NCBI RefSeq assembly: GCF_900700375.1
Contig: NW_021629804.1
Span: 1-64,000, forward strand
Reading direction: 5' to 3'
Source: Denticeps clupeoides
Taxonomy: Eukaryota > Chordata > Actinopteri > Clupeiformes > Denticipitidae
DNA: 64,000 nt
Shown piece by piece: positions 9,161 through 18,819 of the stretch. The notes beneath the pieces are model-generated. The model was not told the DNA's origin and searched no databases. It saw only the letters and a program-made list of their open reading frames with translations. Made by a program: the position numbers and the translations under genes. Numbering within the stretch: the first letter of the stretch is position 1; every line of letters begins with the position of its first letter.

Positions 9161-10355
9161 TGTTCCAAGCTTCAAAGCATTCCAAAGACCTCCTGTCTGG
9201 CCCCACCTTCACAATACACAATCACGCACACACTTAAAACATATTGTCTGTATCTTGTGCTAGGAATATGTGATTATAAGTGGATCCCGTATATGCACGC
9301 GTTGTGTGTACGTTCCCTTGTATGAATTATACTAGTTACAACTTTCTATTGTGCATTAGGTAAACTTTAATTACCTATAATTAAGTGTATAAGTGTATCT
9401 CTACTTTCCTACCTCCTAAAGGTCCCTTTCTTGGTGTCAGAAGGAACTTCTCTTTACTACTGGAACAGTGATCCATACCATGTGATCACAAAATACATCA
9501 TACAATTTCTATAAGGTAGAAATTGTAACTGCAACAAACTACAGTCTCTCTCTGGACCAGCCATAAACATTCCGGTCAGTCGTAAACCCAGACAAAGGGA
9601 ACTTCTCCCGCCAAAATGTCACACTTGTGATTGGCTATTCAGGCCACATGATGGGCGTGCCAGAAAACATTCAAAAAGGAGCGTCACACAGGCACGAATG
9701 CTCAGAACTTCTCTTCTTCCTTCCGAGACACCTTTTCTTTCAACACTTTGTTACTCTTTGGCAATATTTACCTTCAAGGAGAACCTCCAACGCCAGACCT
9801 ACGGATCAAGGATCGTGACCCTACAGCATCAGGACTCTTTGCATGAAATAAGGACCAATGCAAGTAACTATGCACGTCTAAACCCCTTTTTAAGGTGAAC
9901 ATAAGAATTCTCTGACGATTCTCATTAGGCTGTGGTAAATTGATGTGTAATACTGCCATTCTCTTTTCATCACTTTCCTTTACCCTGTATGTATATGTTT
10001 GTCTAATTGTTGTATGTTAGCTATAGCCGTGTTTATTAAATTCCTTAAATTCACAATCGTTTGTTTCTGTGTGCTGCTCACATCTGGAGTCACTGAACGT
10101 TTGACCCTTTAAGTTTACATGCTAAATTACTGCTAGCAGGCACAGTGGGAAAGCTACCTTTCCTGGCAAGAGGGGGGGATAATCATTCCCAGAATTGATA
10201 AATAATTATATTATCTGCTCCGTGGACGGACAGATCAAGTAATTGTAACAGTAATTCTGCTACAGCTTATCCCCAAATCTAGTCTAAATGTTTATTACTA
10301 ATTATAACCAGTTATAATTAATTCTAGATATTTCCTCTTGAGCTAATTCGTTACA
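9161..10355 (+). repeat. LTR, first copy
   Basis: Matches the downstream LTRs from the CCAAGCTTCAAAGC segment to the terminal TTACA; shorter than the other two. Array sequence precedes it directly. Confidence 0.85.
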
Positions 10356-10360
10356 TTTAA

Positions 10361-10378
10361 TGGTGGAGAATGCGGGCA
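10361..10378 (+). promoter_or_regulatory. Primer-binding site for tRNA-Ala(AGC), first internal region
   Basis: TGGTGGAGAATGCGGGCA is an exact 18-nt complement of CCA plus the 3' end of the tRNA-Ala(AGC) encoded throughout the flanking array. It lies five bases after the LTR end. Confidence 0.93.
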
Positions 10379-11566
10379 CGTTCAAAACTTATTTTGTGAG
10401 CAAACTCAGTAACAATCTTTTTGTGTTTTTATGCATGCTTAAAGTGAGGCAAGTCTCACTCTCGTGATTGGTTGGTTCAAGACCACCCCCATTACTGTAC
10501 TTCAACAGCCATTGTCTGTTAAAGTACACAACCATTAGTTCATAATATTAAAATTGTGCTGTAAAGACGAAGAAATCTCTTTGCTGTACATTTTAATATT
10601 ATCAGATCGCCTGTTGGAACGAAGAAATCTTCCTTCATCACGATAAAGATTGATTTGAGCGACGTTCCTCTTGTCATCTTTTTATAGGCCTTATTCGTAA
10701 ATGAGAGCCCTAAATGCATATGTGTAGAAACAGCTAAGGAACCCTGTTTTTAATTGTTAGTGTGTAAGAGGCGGCGAAGAAATCCTGCCCACACATTGCT
10801 GTGCAACTAACTGCATTTGTGTAAAAACGGCGAAGAAATCCCGTTTTTAATTTTTAGTGTGTAACGGCAGCGAAGAAATCCTGCCACACACCCCTTTTGG
10901 TGCAGCTAAATTGCATTTGTTTTAAAGCAGCGAAGAATTCCTGTTTTTAATGGTTAATGTGTGAAAGGCAGCGAAGAAATCCTGCCACACCCTGTCTAAC
11001 ACTCCTAAATTCCAACTCCACCCCCTCTGTTCTAACCCTTGGGGCTCACCCACGCCACCTTGTGGCCGGTCTCAGTAGGTGGGTTTTCTTGGTTGGTTGG
11101 CCTAAGCCTGCCAGTTTATCTGAAAGGCTTAGTCTGACTCTTTGCCTCTTAACTTGATTCTTGTTATTACTGAGTCAAGCCTCTCTCTCTCCTGTTTGGA
11201 TTTATTTAAATTTTAGTCTAAACAGTGTTTGAATTTAAATTTAGAATCGATTTCTATGTTCTACACCTGTGTGTTTACTTATAGGTAGTGCTCCTACCAA
11301 TCCTATACCTCTCCTCTGTGTTTGGCGTATTTGTTTGTTTGTCTTCACCTGGTTTCTGTTTGTTCACCAAACCTTTGAGAATCATCAGGGAAGGCTGAGT
11401 AATACATTGACAACCCAAGCTGCCAAAGTCTTAAGACTGTCACGCAGTCAAATCTAAGTACTATAGGCGCAGTCATTAACACTGGTAGGACTTGCATTGG
11501 TTTTGTTTTGTGCTGTCCCTCTCTCGCTCCCTTTCTCTCCCTCTCTCGCCTGACCAGCAAGCCAAC
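10379..11566 (+). other. Untranslated leader with GAAGAAATC repeats, first copy
   Basis: No gene is supported in these 1.2 kb. Seven copies of a GAAGAAATC-centred motif (one reading GAAGAATTC) lie at 10569, 10621, 10776, 10832, 10872, 10932 and 10973, several in a longer frame ending CCTGCCACAC. The rest includes pyrimidine-rich stretches just before the gag-like frame. Confidence 0.75.
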
Positions 11567-13414
11567 ATGTCTCGATCATCCAGCCCTGAGGCCCACTGGG
11601 ATCGTCTAGAAGTCTGGCTGAACGCCCTGACTAGCAATCTTCTTCATGAACCCACCGGGGACCTGCAGAACCTGAGCCAAGAGCAGATTGACGACAACCT
11701 GAGCATCTTGATGGCCCGCGATCCGACGCAGGACTACAGCCACAAGGAGCTGGCCAAGATCACCGCATCACTGGCTCACAACCTCCTCGGCCAGGCAAAG
11801 CTGAGTGAAGCAACAATCCACCACCAGGAACGGCGGACTGCAGCACTAAAGCTTCAGGATGAGAGAGCACAGAGGAATCTGACGCTCGTTCGAAGACAAC
11901 TGGAGCAACTGGAGACTCAGGACAGGACAGCACACAAACAGCACCCAGAGCTACAGGAGGAATTGGAGAGACTCCAGAACGCCTTGACTGATCTCCGCGC
12001 GGACACAGCACACCGGGAAGAGCAGGAAAAGGACGCCAGAGAAGAGCTGAGGGAAGAACTCAACGAGGCTAAGACCCTCCTGATGAGAGCAGAGACTGAA
12101 CTTAAAGAAAGAGAAGCCTGGGCAAGGGCCTGTGAGGGCCACCTGCAAACTGCCCGGGCCGAGGTCAGTACTCTGTCCCAACAAAGAGACTATCTGAAAG
12201 ATGAACTTGACACAGTTCGCAGAGAGCTCAAACACTCATACAGACTGCAAGGTGACCCTGAAAGAGAGATACACCCCACAGAGTTTCCCCTAACCAGCAG
12301 CAAAAGGGAGGAGAGCCCAGTGCTCAGGACATCACCTGCCAGCATCCCAAACCCCCCGCCAGCAGCAAGGGGGTGGGAACCCTCTCAAAGACTACATTCC
12401 AGTCATGGCGTGTCAACCAAGGAACTGGATAAGCTGGCGAGGAACATTCCTATTTTCACTCCTAACCCTGCAGGAGGCCATGATGTCCACTCATACCTCG
12501 ATGATGTGGACTTCCACTTGCAAACTGTCGCTAACGCTACCACACGCGACAGACTTTATCTACTCAGAATCACTGCTAGCCGTGAGGTGCGCAGTTTCCT
12601 GGACCGACAGCCAGAGAGCGTCAAAGGGGATCATCAGCAACTGCAGCAAGCGCTAATCAGGGAGTTCTCCGACCCAGAGTCAGAGCATGGACTGATCACT
12701 GCCATGGACCTTAAACAGGGCAGACAGGAAACCACGCAAGCCTACTACAACAGACTCCGACAGGCCTACTTCGGAGCACGCAACGAGCCAGGAATGGAGG
12801 ACGATTTCAATTTCAGATCCCTGTTCCTCCGGAACCTGCACCCCACAGTAAGTCACTATCTGGGGGTTCTGGCATGCCCACGGACGATGTCCACCCAACA
12901 GCTGAGAGACTTGGCCCACAAGGCCTTCGCCAAACAAAGAGCTGTCTCGGAAAAGACAGCGAAGACCCACACCATCTATCCTATCTCCACTCAGAGTGCA
13001 GAACTCACTCTAGAGGGCGCCGAGCAAAGCCACCATGACAACAGATGGTCACGAACCTTTCCAGCCAACAGGGGGCAGCGTGGACATGACGGGGCCCGAC
13101 ACAAACACCAAACTGGTCATTCCGGAAGATCCTGGGACAGGTCACAACCACCCCCCAACCCAAGGGATGAAGCCACATGGGAAGGAAAGAGACGACCCAG
13201 AAGGAGCCAATTTTCAGCAACACAAGCGTCAAGATCAGATTGGCAGCAGCCGAACCCTTCTCAACACTCTCTGGATCAGTCCAGATTTAAATCACCAGCA
13301 GGACCAAACTGGGAAGCCACATCTGAAGCAGCAGAGATTATGAGAGTTTTGAAGGAACTCCTCCAGGAAAGGCACCACAGGGGGGACAAAAAGGATGAGT
13401 CAGATCAGGCATGA
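11567..13414 (+). CDS. gag-like reading frame, first copy
   Basis: An open frame extends upstream to 11492, but the methionine at 11567 (MSRSSSPEAHWDRLEVWL) is the more natural start because it follows the pyrimidine-rich leader. It gives about 615 residues: an N-terminal part, a long glutamate/arginine-rich coiled coil (about residues 75-220), a globular capsid-like part, and a basic Gln/Arg-rich C-terminal tail suited to nucleic-acid binding. No CCHC knuckle was seen. Identified by position before a retropepsin/integrase frame and by composition. Confidence 0.72.
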   Translation: MSRSSSPEAHWDRLEVWLNALTSNLLHEPTGDLQNLSQEQIDDNLSILMARDPTQDYSHKELAKITASLAHNLLGQAKLSEATIHHQERRTAALKLQDERAQRNLTLVRRQLEQLETQDRTAHKQHPELQEELERLQNALTDLRADTAHREEQEKDAREELREELNEAKTLLMRAETELKEREAWARACEGHLQTARAEVSTLSQQRDYLKDELDTVRRELKHSYRLQGDPEREIHPTEFPLTSSKREESPVLRTSPASIPNPPPAARGWEPSQRLHSSHGVSTKELDKLARNIPIFTPNPAGGHDVHSYLDDVDFHLQTVANATTRDRLYLLRITASREVRSFLDRQPESVKGDHQQLQQALIREFSDPESEHGLITAMDLKQGRQETTQAYYNRLRQAYFGARNEPGMEDDFNFRSLFLRNLHPTVSHYLGVLACPRTMSTQQLRDLAHKAFAKQRAVSEKTAKTHTIYPISTQSAELTLEGAEQSHHDNRWSRTFPANRGQRGHDGARHKHQTGHSGRSWDRSQPPPNPRDEATWEGKRRPRRSQFSATQASRSDWQQPNPSQHSLDQSRFKSPAGPNWEATSEAAEIMRVLKELLQERHHRGDKKDESDQA

Positions 13415-13420
13415 CTAAGC

Positions 13421-16018
13421 GTGCAGTCTGACCCTATCACCCAATCAAAGTCCCCTCAACATAATCCTCCCAACCAACTCAAACATAATCCTCTGCTGAC
13501 CACAGAACGAGAGGCCCCACCACCAGGTGATGACATCACGCGACCACCGCAGATGATTACAGAACCACCAGAGCCAGCCAATTTCCAGCATCACGCCTCA
13601 AGCCAGGACCTTGATGTACCTGGGAGTGCTGTCTTGGTGGTCTGCCTTCCGGAAGAGTCACGTGAGACCGGTCCTGACTGCTTACCGATTACCACACAAG
13701 CCCCAATACCAAGACTGTTGGGGAACCTAATTGAAAGGGGGGTAGCCAAGAAACTGTACCTGACCACCACTTTGGAGAATGAGGTAAGGCTAGAGGCCCT
13801 GGTGGACACGGGAGCAGACCTGACTCTGATGTCAGCCCAGCTTTTCGACAGACTTCAGATTGCTGCCAAGAGACAGAATCGAACTCTCGAATATAAGAAC
13901 TGTGTGCTGAACGTACAATCATACAGCCAAAATGATGTACAACTAGAACAACTAGCTCCCATTCACCTAACCATCGGCCCTATGACCTTAGTACACCCGG
14001 TGTACATCTCTCCATTTGACACATACCCTCTCCTTATTGGAAAAGACCTGCTAGACCGCTTTGAGCCCCTATTGGACTTCAAACATCTAAAAATTTGGGC
14101 TCAAGTGCGAGAACCTCTGCCTCCTCAGTCACCAAGATCACGCCAGACAGACTGCCAGGTCACAAAGGCCACAGAAGGTCTCGCCAACAACTGCGGGAAC
14201 ACACCGACCCAAGAGCAAGGTTCAAGGTCATCACTATGCACTTTCCAGCTGGCTACAGCAGGTGCACTACACGGCGAGTTATGGCATCCACCTGCCCACC
14301 CACCCACCCTTAATGTGGCTGCCATAACCCGCAGCAAACAGACTCTGCCCACTTCAATGACCACCTCACAGCCGCTTACGCTGGCTCCTCAAATCACCAC
14401 CATGGACATTGCTGACATGCAGGCCTCTGACCCAGCTATACACACTATCCCTCACCACCTCTCTGACCCCTCCAACCGCCCTATCACAGCTGCACAAATG
14501 GCCAATACGCCAACCCTCAAAGCACTACTCAACGTGAAACCTATGCTGTGTGTGATGCACAATATTCTTGGGTACTGCCCTGATGACATCACTGCGCCAA
14601 GGCTTGTGGTGCCACAGTGCCTAAGGGGGGTCATGCTAATATATGCTCACGACACACCAAGCGCGAGACACCATGGCACAAGTACCACGTATGAGACACT
14701 AGAACAAGCGGCATACTGGCCCAGCATGCAGCAAGATTTGGCAGAGTATGTGAAAGAATTCTTTCCTTGTTACCAATTCCAACCAACAAAAACAAACCAC
14801 AGAGCCTCACTGCAGCGCAGAGGAGTCACATCTCCTTGGTCAGACCTCCAAAGTGACTGGGTTGGACCCCTGCCTAGGTCAACTAGAGGCTACAAGTATT
14901 TCCTCACAGTCGTATTCCAGTTCACAAAGTTCGGGCTGCCACTGAGAGTCAACTCAGACAAGGGCACCAACTTCACAGCTGAGATTATACAGCAAACCTG
15001 GAAACTTCTGGGAATACAAGTACACCTGCTATACCAACCAGGAGACACCAACTACACCACTCACCAGTACCTTGAGGAACCGCACCGGCATTTGAGAACC
15101 GCATTTGCTTTTGCCCAACAACGACTCCAAAAGAGTGCAGACGGCCGGAAAGCATATTACAACTGGAAGGCATCACACCAAGAACTGGACGTGGGTGACA
15201 AGGTCTGTTATTACTGCAACATACAACCGCCTCAGACATCCTCTCATCGGCTGTCAAAGGAATTTCCTCCACACTGGACTGGACCGCATGAGATCATGGA
15301 CAAACTCTTTCCTGTCGCATACCAGATCAAGCAAAGCCGTGGACAGAAAGAACCAGCGTTCAAATGGTTCCATCGTAACCAGATCAAGAGACATGTGGCT
15401 TCTGGCAGGGAAAGACAAAGGGGGGTGCTGCTGTGGCTGTCCTTGCTATGCCTCCAGCTAACCAGAGGACAACCACAACCTGAGATCACATCCCCAGGTC
15501 CAGCATCCGGCATTGCACTGAGGGACCAACATGGACTTCTCATCACCAACGACCATAACCCTCAAGTATACCTGGCGTTGTACCACCTTCCGAGCGATGA
15601 GTACCAGTCCGAGGTGGAACTTCCATCTTTCTTCAAGGATCACAGTCTCACCCTGGAGCCCGAATTGGAACCGAGCATTGAGGAAGGGGGGCCTCAGATA
15701 ATTGATATCACCCCAATCGACACAGCCCTCCAAGCATTGTCTAGGCAACCTGTCCAGACCAACTTCCCTGTTGCCCGATCCTGGACTGCGGCCGACACAG
15801 CTCTTTGCCTCGCCACAGTGATCGGTTACACCCTAACTCTCGGCCTTGCCTTCGTCCTGTTTAACAGAGTAAATTTGGTGCAAAGGTCCATGAACCGGTG
15901 CACGGCTGCATTTCCCCGGACCTTCAAGAAAAACCGCCGTAGGAGAGTACCCCAGGCAGAGGCAGTGCTGAACTTGACCAAGGGGAACACCCGGATGGAA
16001 GACCCAAAGGCTTGCTGA
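13421..16018 (+). CDS. pol/env-like reading frame, first copy
   Basis: Recognisable parts in order are a retropepsin with DTGADLTLMS near residue 129, an integrase zinc-binding-like and core region (about residues 400-560), a GPY/F-like tail near residue 617, then an envelope-like part with a hydrophobic leader near 668-684 and a transmembrane segment near 795-815. It follows the gag-like frame in the same phase. A fossil: not every part expected of the family is recognised. Confidence 0.72.
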   Translation: MQSDPITQSKSPQHNPPNQLKHNPLLTTEREAPPPGDDITRPPQMITEPPEPANFQHHASSQDLDVPGSAVLVVCLPEESRETGPDCLPITTQAPIPRLLGNLIERGVAKKLYLTTTLENEVRLEALVDTGADLTLMSAQLFDRLQIAAKRQNRTLEYKNCVLNVQSYSQNDVQLEQLAPIHLTIGPMTLVHPVYISPFDTYPLLIGKDLLDRFEPLLDFKHLKIWAQVREPLPPQSPRSRQTDCQVTKATEGLANNCGNTPTQEQGSRSSLCTFQLATAGALHGELWHPPAHPPTLNVAAITRSKQTLPTSMTTSQPLTLAPQITTMDIADMQASDPAIHTIPHHLSDPSNRPITAAQMANTPTLKALLNVKPMLCVMHNILGYCPDDITAPRLVVPQCLRGVMLIYAHDTPSARHHGTSTTYETLEQAAYWPSMQQDLAEYVKEFFPCYQFQPTKTNHRASLQRRGVTSPWSDLQSDWVGPLPRSTRGYKYFLTVVFQFTKFGLPLRVNSDKGTNFTAEIIQQTWKLLGIQVHLLYQPGDTNYTTHQYLEEPHRHLRTAFAFAQQRLQKSADGRKAYYNWKASHQELDVGDKVCYYCNIQPPQTSSHRLSKEFPPHWTGPHEIMDKLFPVAYQIKQSRGQKEPAFKWFHRNQIKRHVASGRERQRGVLLWLSLLCLQLTRGQPQPEITSPGPASGIALRDQHGLLITNDHNPQVYLALYHLPSDEYQSEVELPSFFKDHSLTLEPELEPSIEEGGPQIIDITPIDTALQALSRQPVQTNFPVARSWTAADTALCLATVIGYTLTLGLAFVLFNRVNLVQRSMNRCTAAFPRTFKKNRRRRVPQAEAVLNLTKGNTRMEDPKAC

Positions 16019-16113
16019 TCCACCTGCTATCTGACTTACAGGATCCATCTGTCATCCCACCTTCATGATCCAATGTGTCTGATAAGGTTTCTAGTTGAAC
16101 ACTTTTCAGCCAC

Positions 16114-16122
16114 AAGGGGGGA
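16114..16122 (+). promoter_or_regulatory. Polypurine tract, first copy
   Basis: AAGGGGGGA sits two bases before the TGTAGCG start of the second LTR, as expected for plus-strand priming. Confidence 0.8.
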
Positions 16123-16124
16123 TT

Positions 16125-17608
16125 TGTAGCGTCTGCGTAGGATCACAGATGGTTGATATTCAAAGAACCTTTTAACCTTTGACATTTACATACCAATTAC
16201 AACCCTGGACCCTCACTCTGATCGTCCCGTCTTCCCCCACTGTCACAAATGTAGCGTCTGCGTAGGATCATAGATGGTTGATCTTCAAAGAACCTTTTAA
16301 CCTTTGACATTTACATACAAATTACAACCTGGACCCTCAGCCTGATTGTCCCGTCTGCCCCCACTGTCACCAAGACGATGCGAAGCAGACGGGGTCTGCA
16401 AACTGCTCATCGGGGCTCCAAGCTTCAAAGCATTCCAAAGACCTCCTGTCTGGCCCCACCTTCACAATACACAATCACGCACACACTTAAAACATATTGT
16501 CTGTATCTTGTGCTAGGAATATGTGATTATAAGTGGATCCCGTATATGCACGCGTTGTGTGTACGTTCCCTTGTATGAATTATACTAGTTACAACTTTCT
16601 ATTGTGCATTAGGTAAACTTTAATTACCTATAATTAAGTGTATAAGTGTATCTCTACTTTCCTACCTCCTAAAGGTCCCTTTCTTGGTGTCAGAAGGAAC
16701 TTCTCTTTACTACTGGAACAGTGATCCATACCATGTGATCACAAAATACATCATACAATTTCTATAAGGTAGAAATTGTAACTGCAACAAACTACAGTCT
16801 CTCTCTGGACCAGCCATAAACATTCCGGTCAGTCGTAAACCCAGACAAAGGGAACTTCTCCCGCCAAAATGTCACACTTGTGATTGGCTATTCAGGCCAC
16901 ATGATGGGCGTGCCAGAAAACATTCAAAAAGGAGCGTCACACAGGCACGAATGCTCAGAACTTCTCTTCTTCCTTCCGAGACACCTTTTCTTTCAACACT
17001 TTGTTACTCTTTGGCAATATTTACCTTCAAGGAGAACCTCCAACGCCAGACCTACGGATCAAGGATCGTGACCCTACAGCATCAGGACTCTTTGCATGAA
17101 ATAAGGACCAATGCAAGTAACTATGCACGTCTAAACCCCTTTTTAAGGTGAACATAAGAATTCTCTGACGATTCTCATTAGGCTGTGGTAAATTGATGTG
17201 TAATACTGCCATTCTCTTTTCATCACTTTCCTTTACCCTGTATGTATATGTTTGTCTAATTGTTGTATGTTAGCTATAGCCGTGTTTATTAAATTCCTTA
17301 AATTCACAATCGTTTGTTTCTGTGTGCTGCTCACATCTGGAGTCACTGAACGTTTGACCCTTTAAGTTTACATGCTAAATTACTGCTAGCAGGCACAGTG
17401 GGAAAGCTACCTTTCCTGGCAAGAGGGGGGGATAATCATTCCCAGAATTGATAAATAATTATATTATCTGCTCCGTGGACGGACAGATCAAGTAATTGTA
17501 ACAGTAATTCTGCTACAGCTTATCCCCAAATCTAGTCTAAATGTTTATTACTAATTATAACCAGTTATAATTAATTCTAGATATTTCCTCTTGAGCTAAT
17601 TCGTTACA
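16125..17608 (+). repeat. LTR, second (shared middle) copy
   Basis: Begins TGTAGCGTCTGCG and ends TTCGTTACA. Its first 250 bp contain a tandem duplication of about 125 bp (second copy from 16250). It serves as 3' LTR of the first internal region and 5' LTR of the second. Confidence 0.88.
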
Positions 17609-17613
17609 TTTAA

Positions 17614-17631
17614 TGGTGGAGAATGCGGGCA
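17614..17631 (+). promoter_or_regulatory. Primer-binding site for tRNA-Ala(AGC), second internal region
   Basis: Identical to the site at 10361, 7253 bp downstream. Confidence 0.93.
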
Positions 17632-18819
17632 CGTTCAAACTTATTTTGTGAGCAAACTCAGTAACAATCTTTTTGTGTTTTTATGCATGCTTAAAGTGAG
17701 GCAAGTCTCACTCTCGTGATTGGTTGGTTCAAGACCACCCCCATTACTGTACTTCAACAGCCATTGTCTGTTAAAGTACACAACCATTAGTTCATAATAT
17801 TAAAATTGTGCTGTAAAGACGAAGAAATCTCTTTGCTGTACATTTTAATATTATCAGATCGCCTGTTGGAACGAAGAAATCTTCCTTCATCACGATAAAG
17901 ATTGATTTGAGCGACGTTCCTCTTGTCATCTTTTTATAGGCCTTATTCGTAAATGAGAGCCCTAAATGCATATGTGTAGAAACAGCTAAGGAACCCTGTT
18001 TTTAATTGTTAGTGTGTAAGAGGCGGCGAAGAAATCCTGCCCACACATTGCTGTGCAACTAACTGCATTTGTGTAAAAACGGCGAAGAAATCCCGTTTTT
18101 AATTTTTTAGTGTGTAACGGCAGCGAAGAAATCCTGCCACACACCCCTTTTGGTGCAGCTAAATTGCATTTGTTTTAAAGCAGCAAAGAATTCCTGTTTT
18201 TAATGGTTAATGTGTGAAAGGCAGCGAAGAAATCCTGCCACACCCTGTCTAACACTCCTAAATTCCAACTCCACCCCCTCTGTTCTAACCCTTGGGGCTC
18301 ACCCACGCCACCTTGTGGCCGGTCTCAGTAGGTGGGTTTTCTTGGTTGGTTGGCCTAAGCCTGCCAGTTTATCTGAAAGGCTTAGTCTGACTCTTTGCCT
18401 CTTAACTTGATTCTTGTTATTACTGAGTCAAGCCTCTCTCTCTCCTGTTTGGATTTATTTAAATTTTAGTCTAAACAGTGTTTGAATTTAAATTTAGAAT
18501 CGATTTCTATGTTCTACACCTGTGTGTTTACTTATAGGTAGTGCTCCTACCAATCCTATACCTCTCCTCTGTGTTTGGCGTATTTGTTTGTTTGTCTTCA
18601 CCTGGTTTCTGTTTGTTCACCAAACCTTTGAGAATCATCAGGGAAGGCTGAGTAATACATTGACAACCCAAGCTGCCAAAGTCTTAAGACTGTCACGCAG
18701 TCAAATCTAAGTACTATAGGCGCAGTCATTAACACTGGTAGGACTTGCATTGGTTTTGTTTTGTGCTGTCCCTCTCTCGCTCCCTTTCTCTCCCTCTCTC
18801 GCCTGACCAGCAAGCCAAC
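17632..18819 (+). other. Untranslated leader with GAAGAAATC repeats, second copy
   Basis: Carries the same seven-motif series as the first leader, with only a few single-base differences noted. No gene is supported. Confidence 0.75.

Noticed and set aside
9065-9325. Reading frame crossing the left LTR junction
   Set aside because: It spans the decayed tRNA copy and LTR sequence, with no domain; a chance frame.
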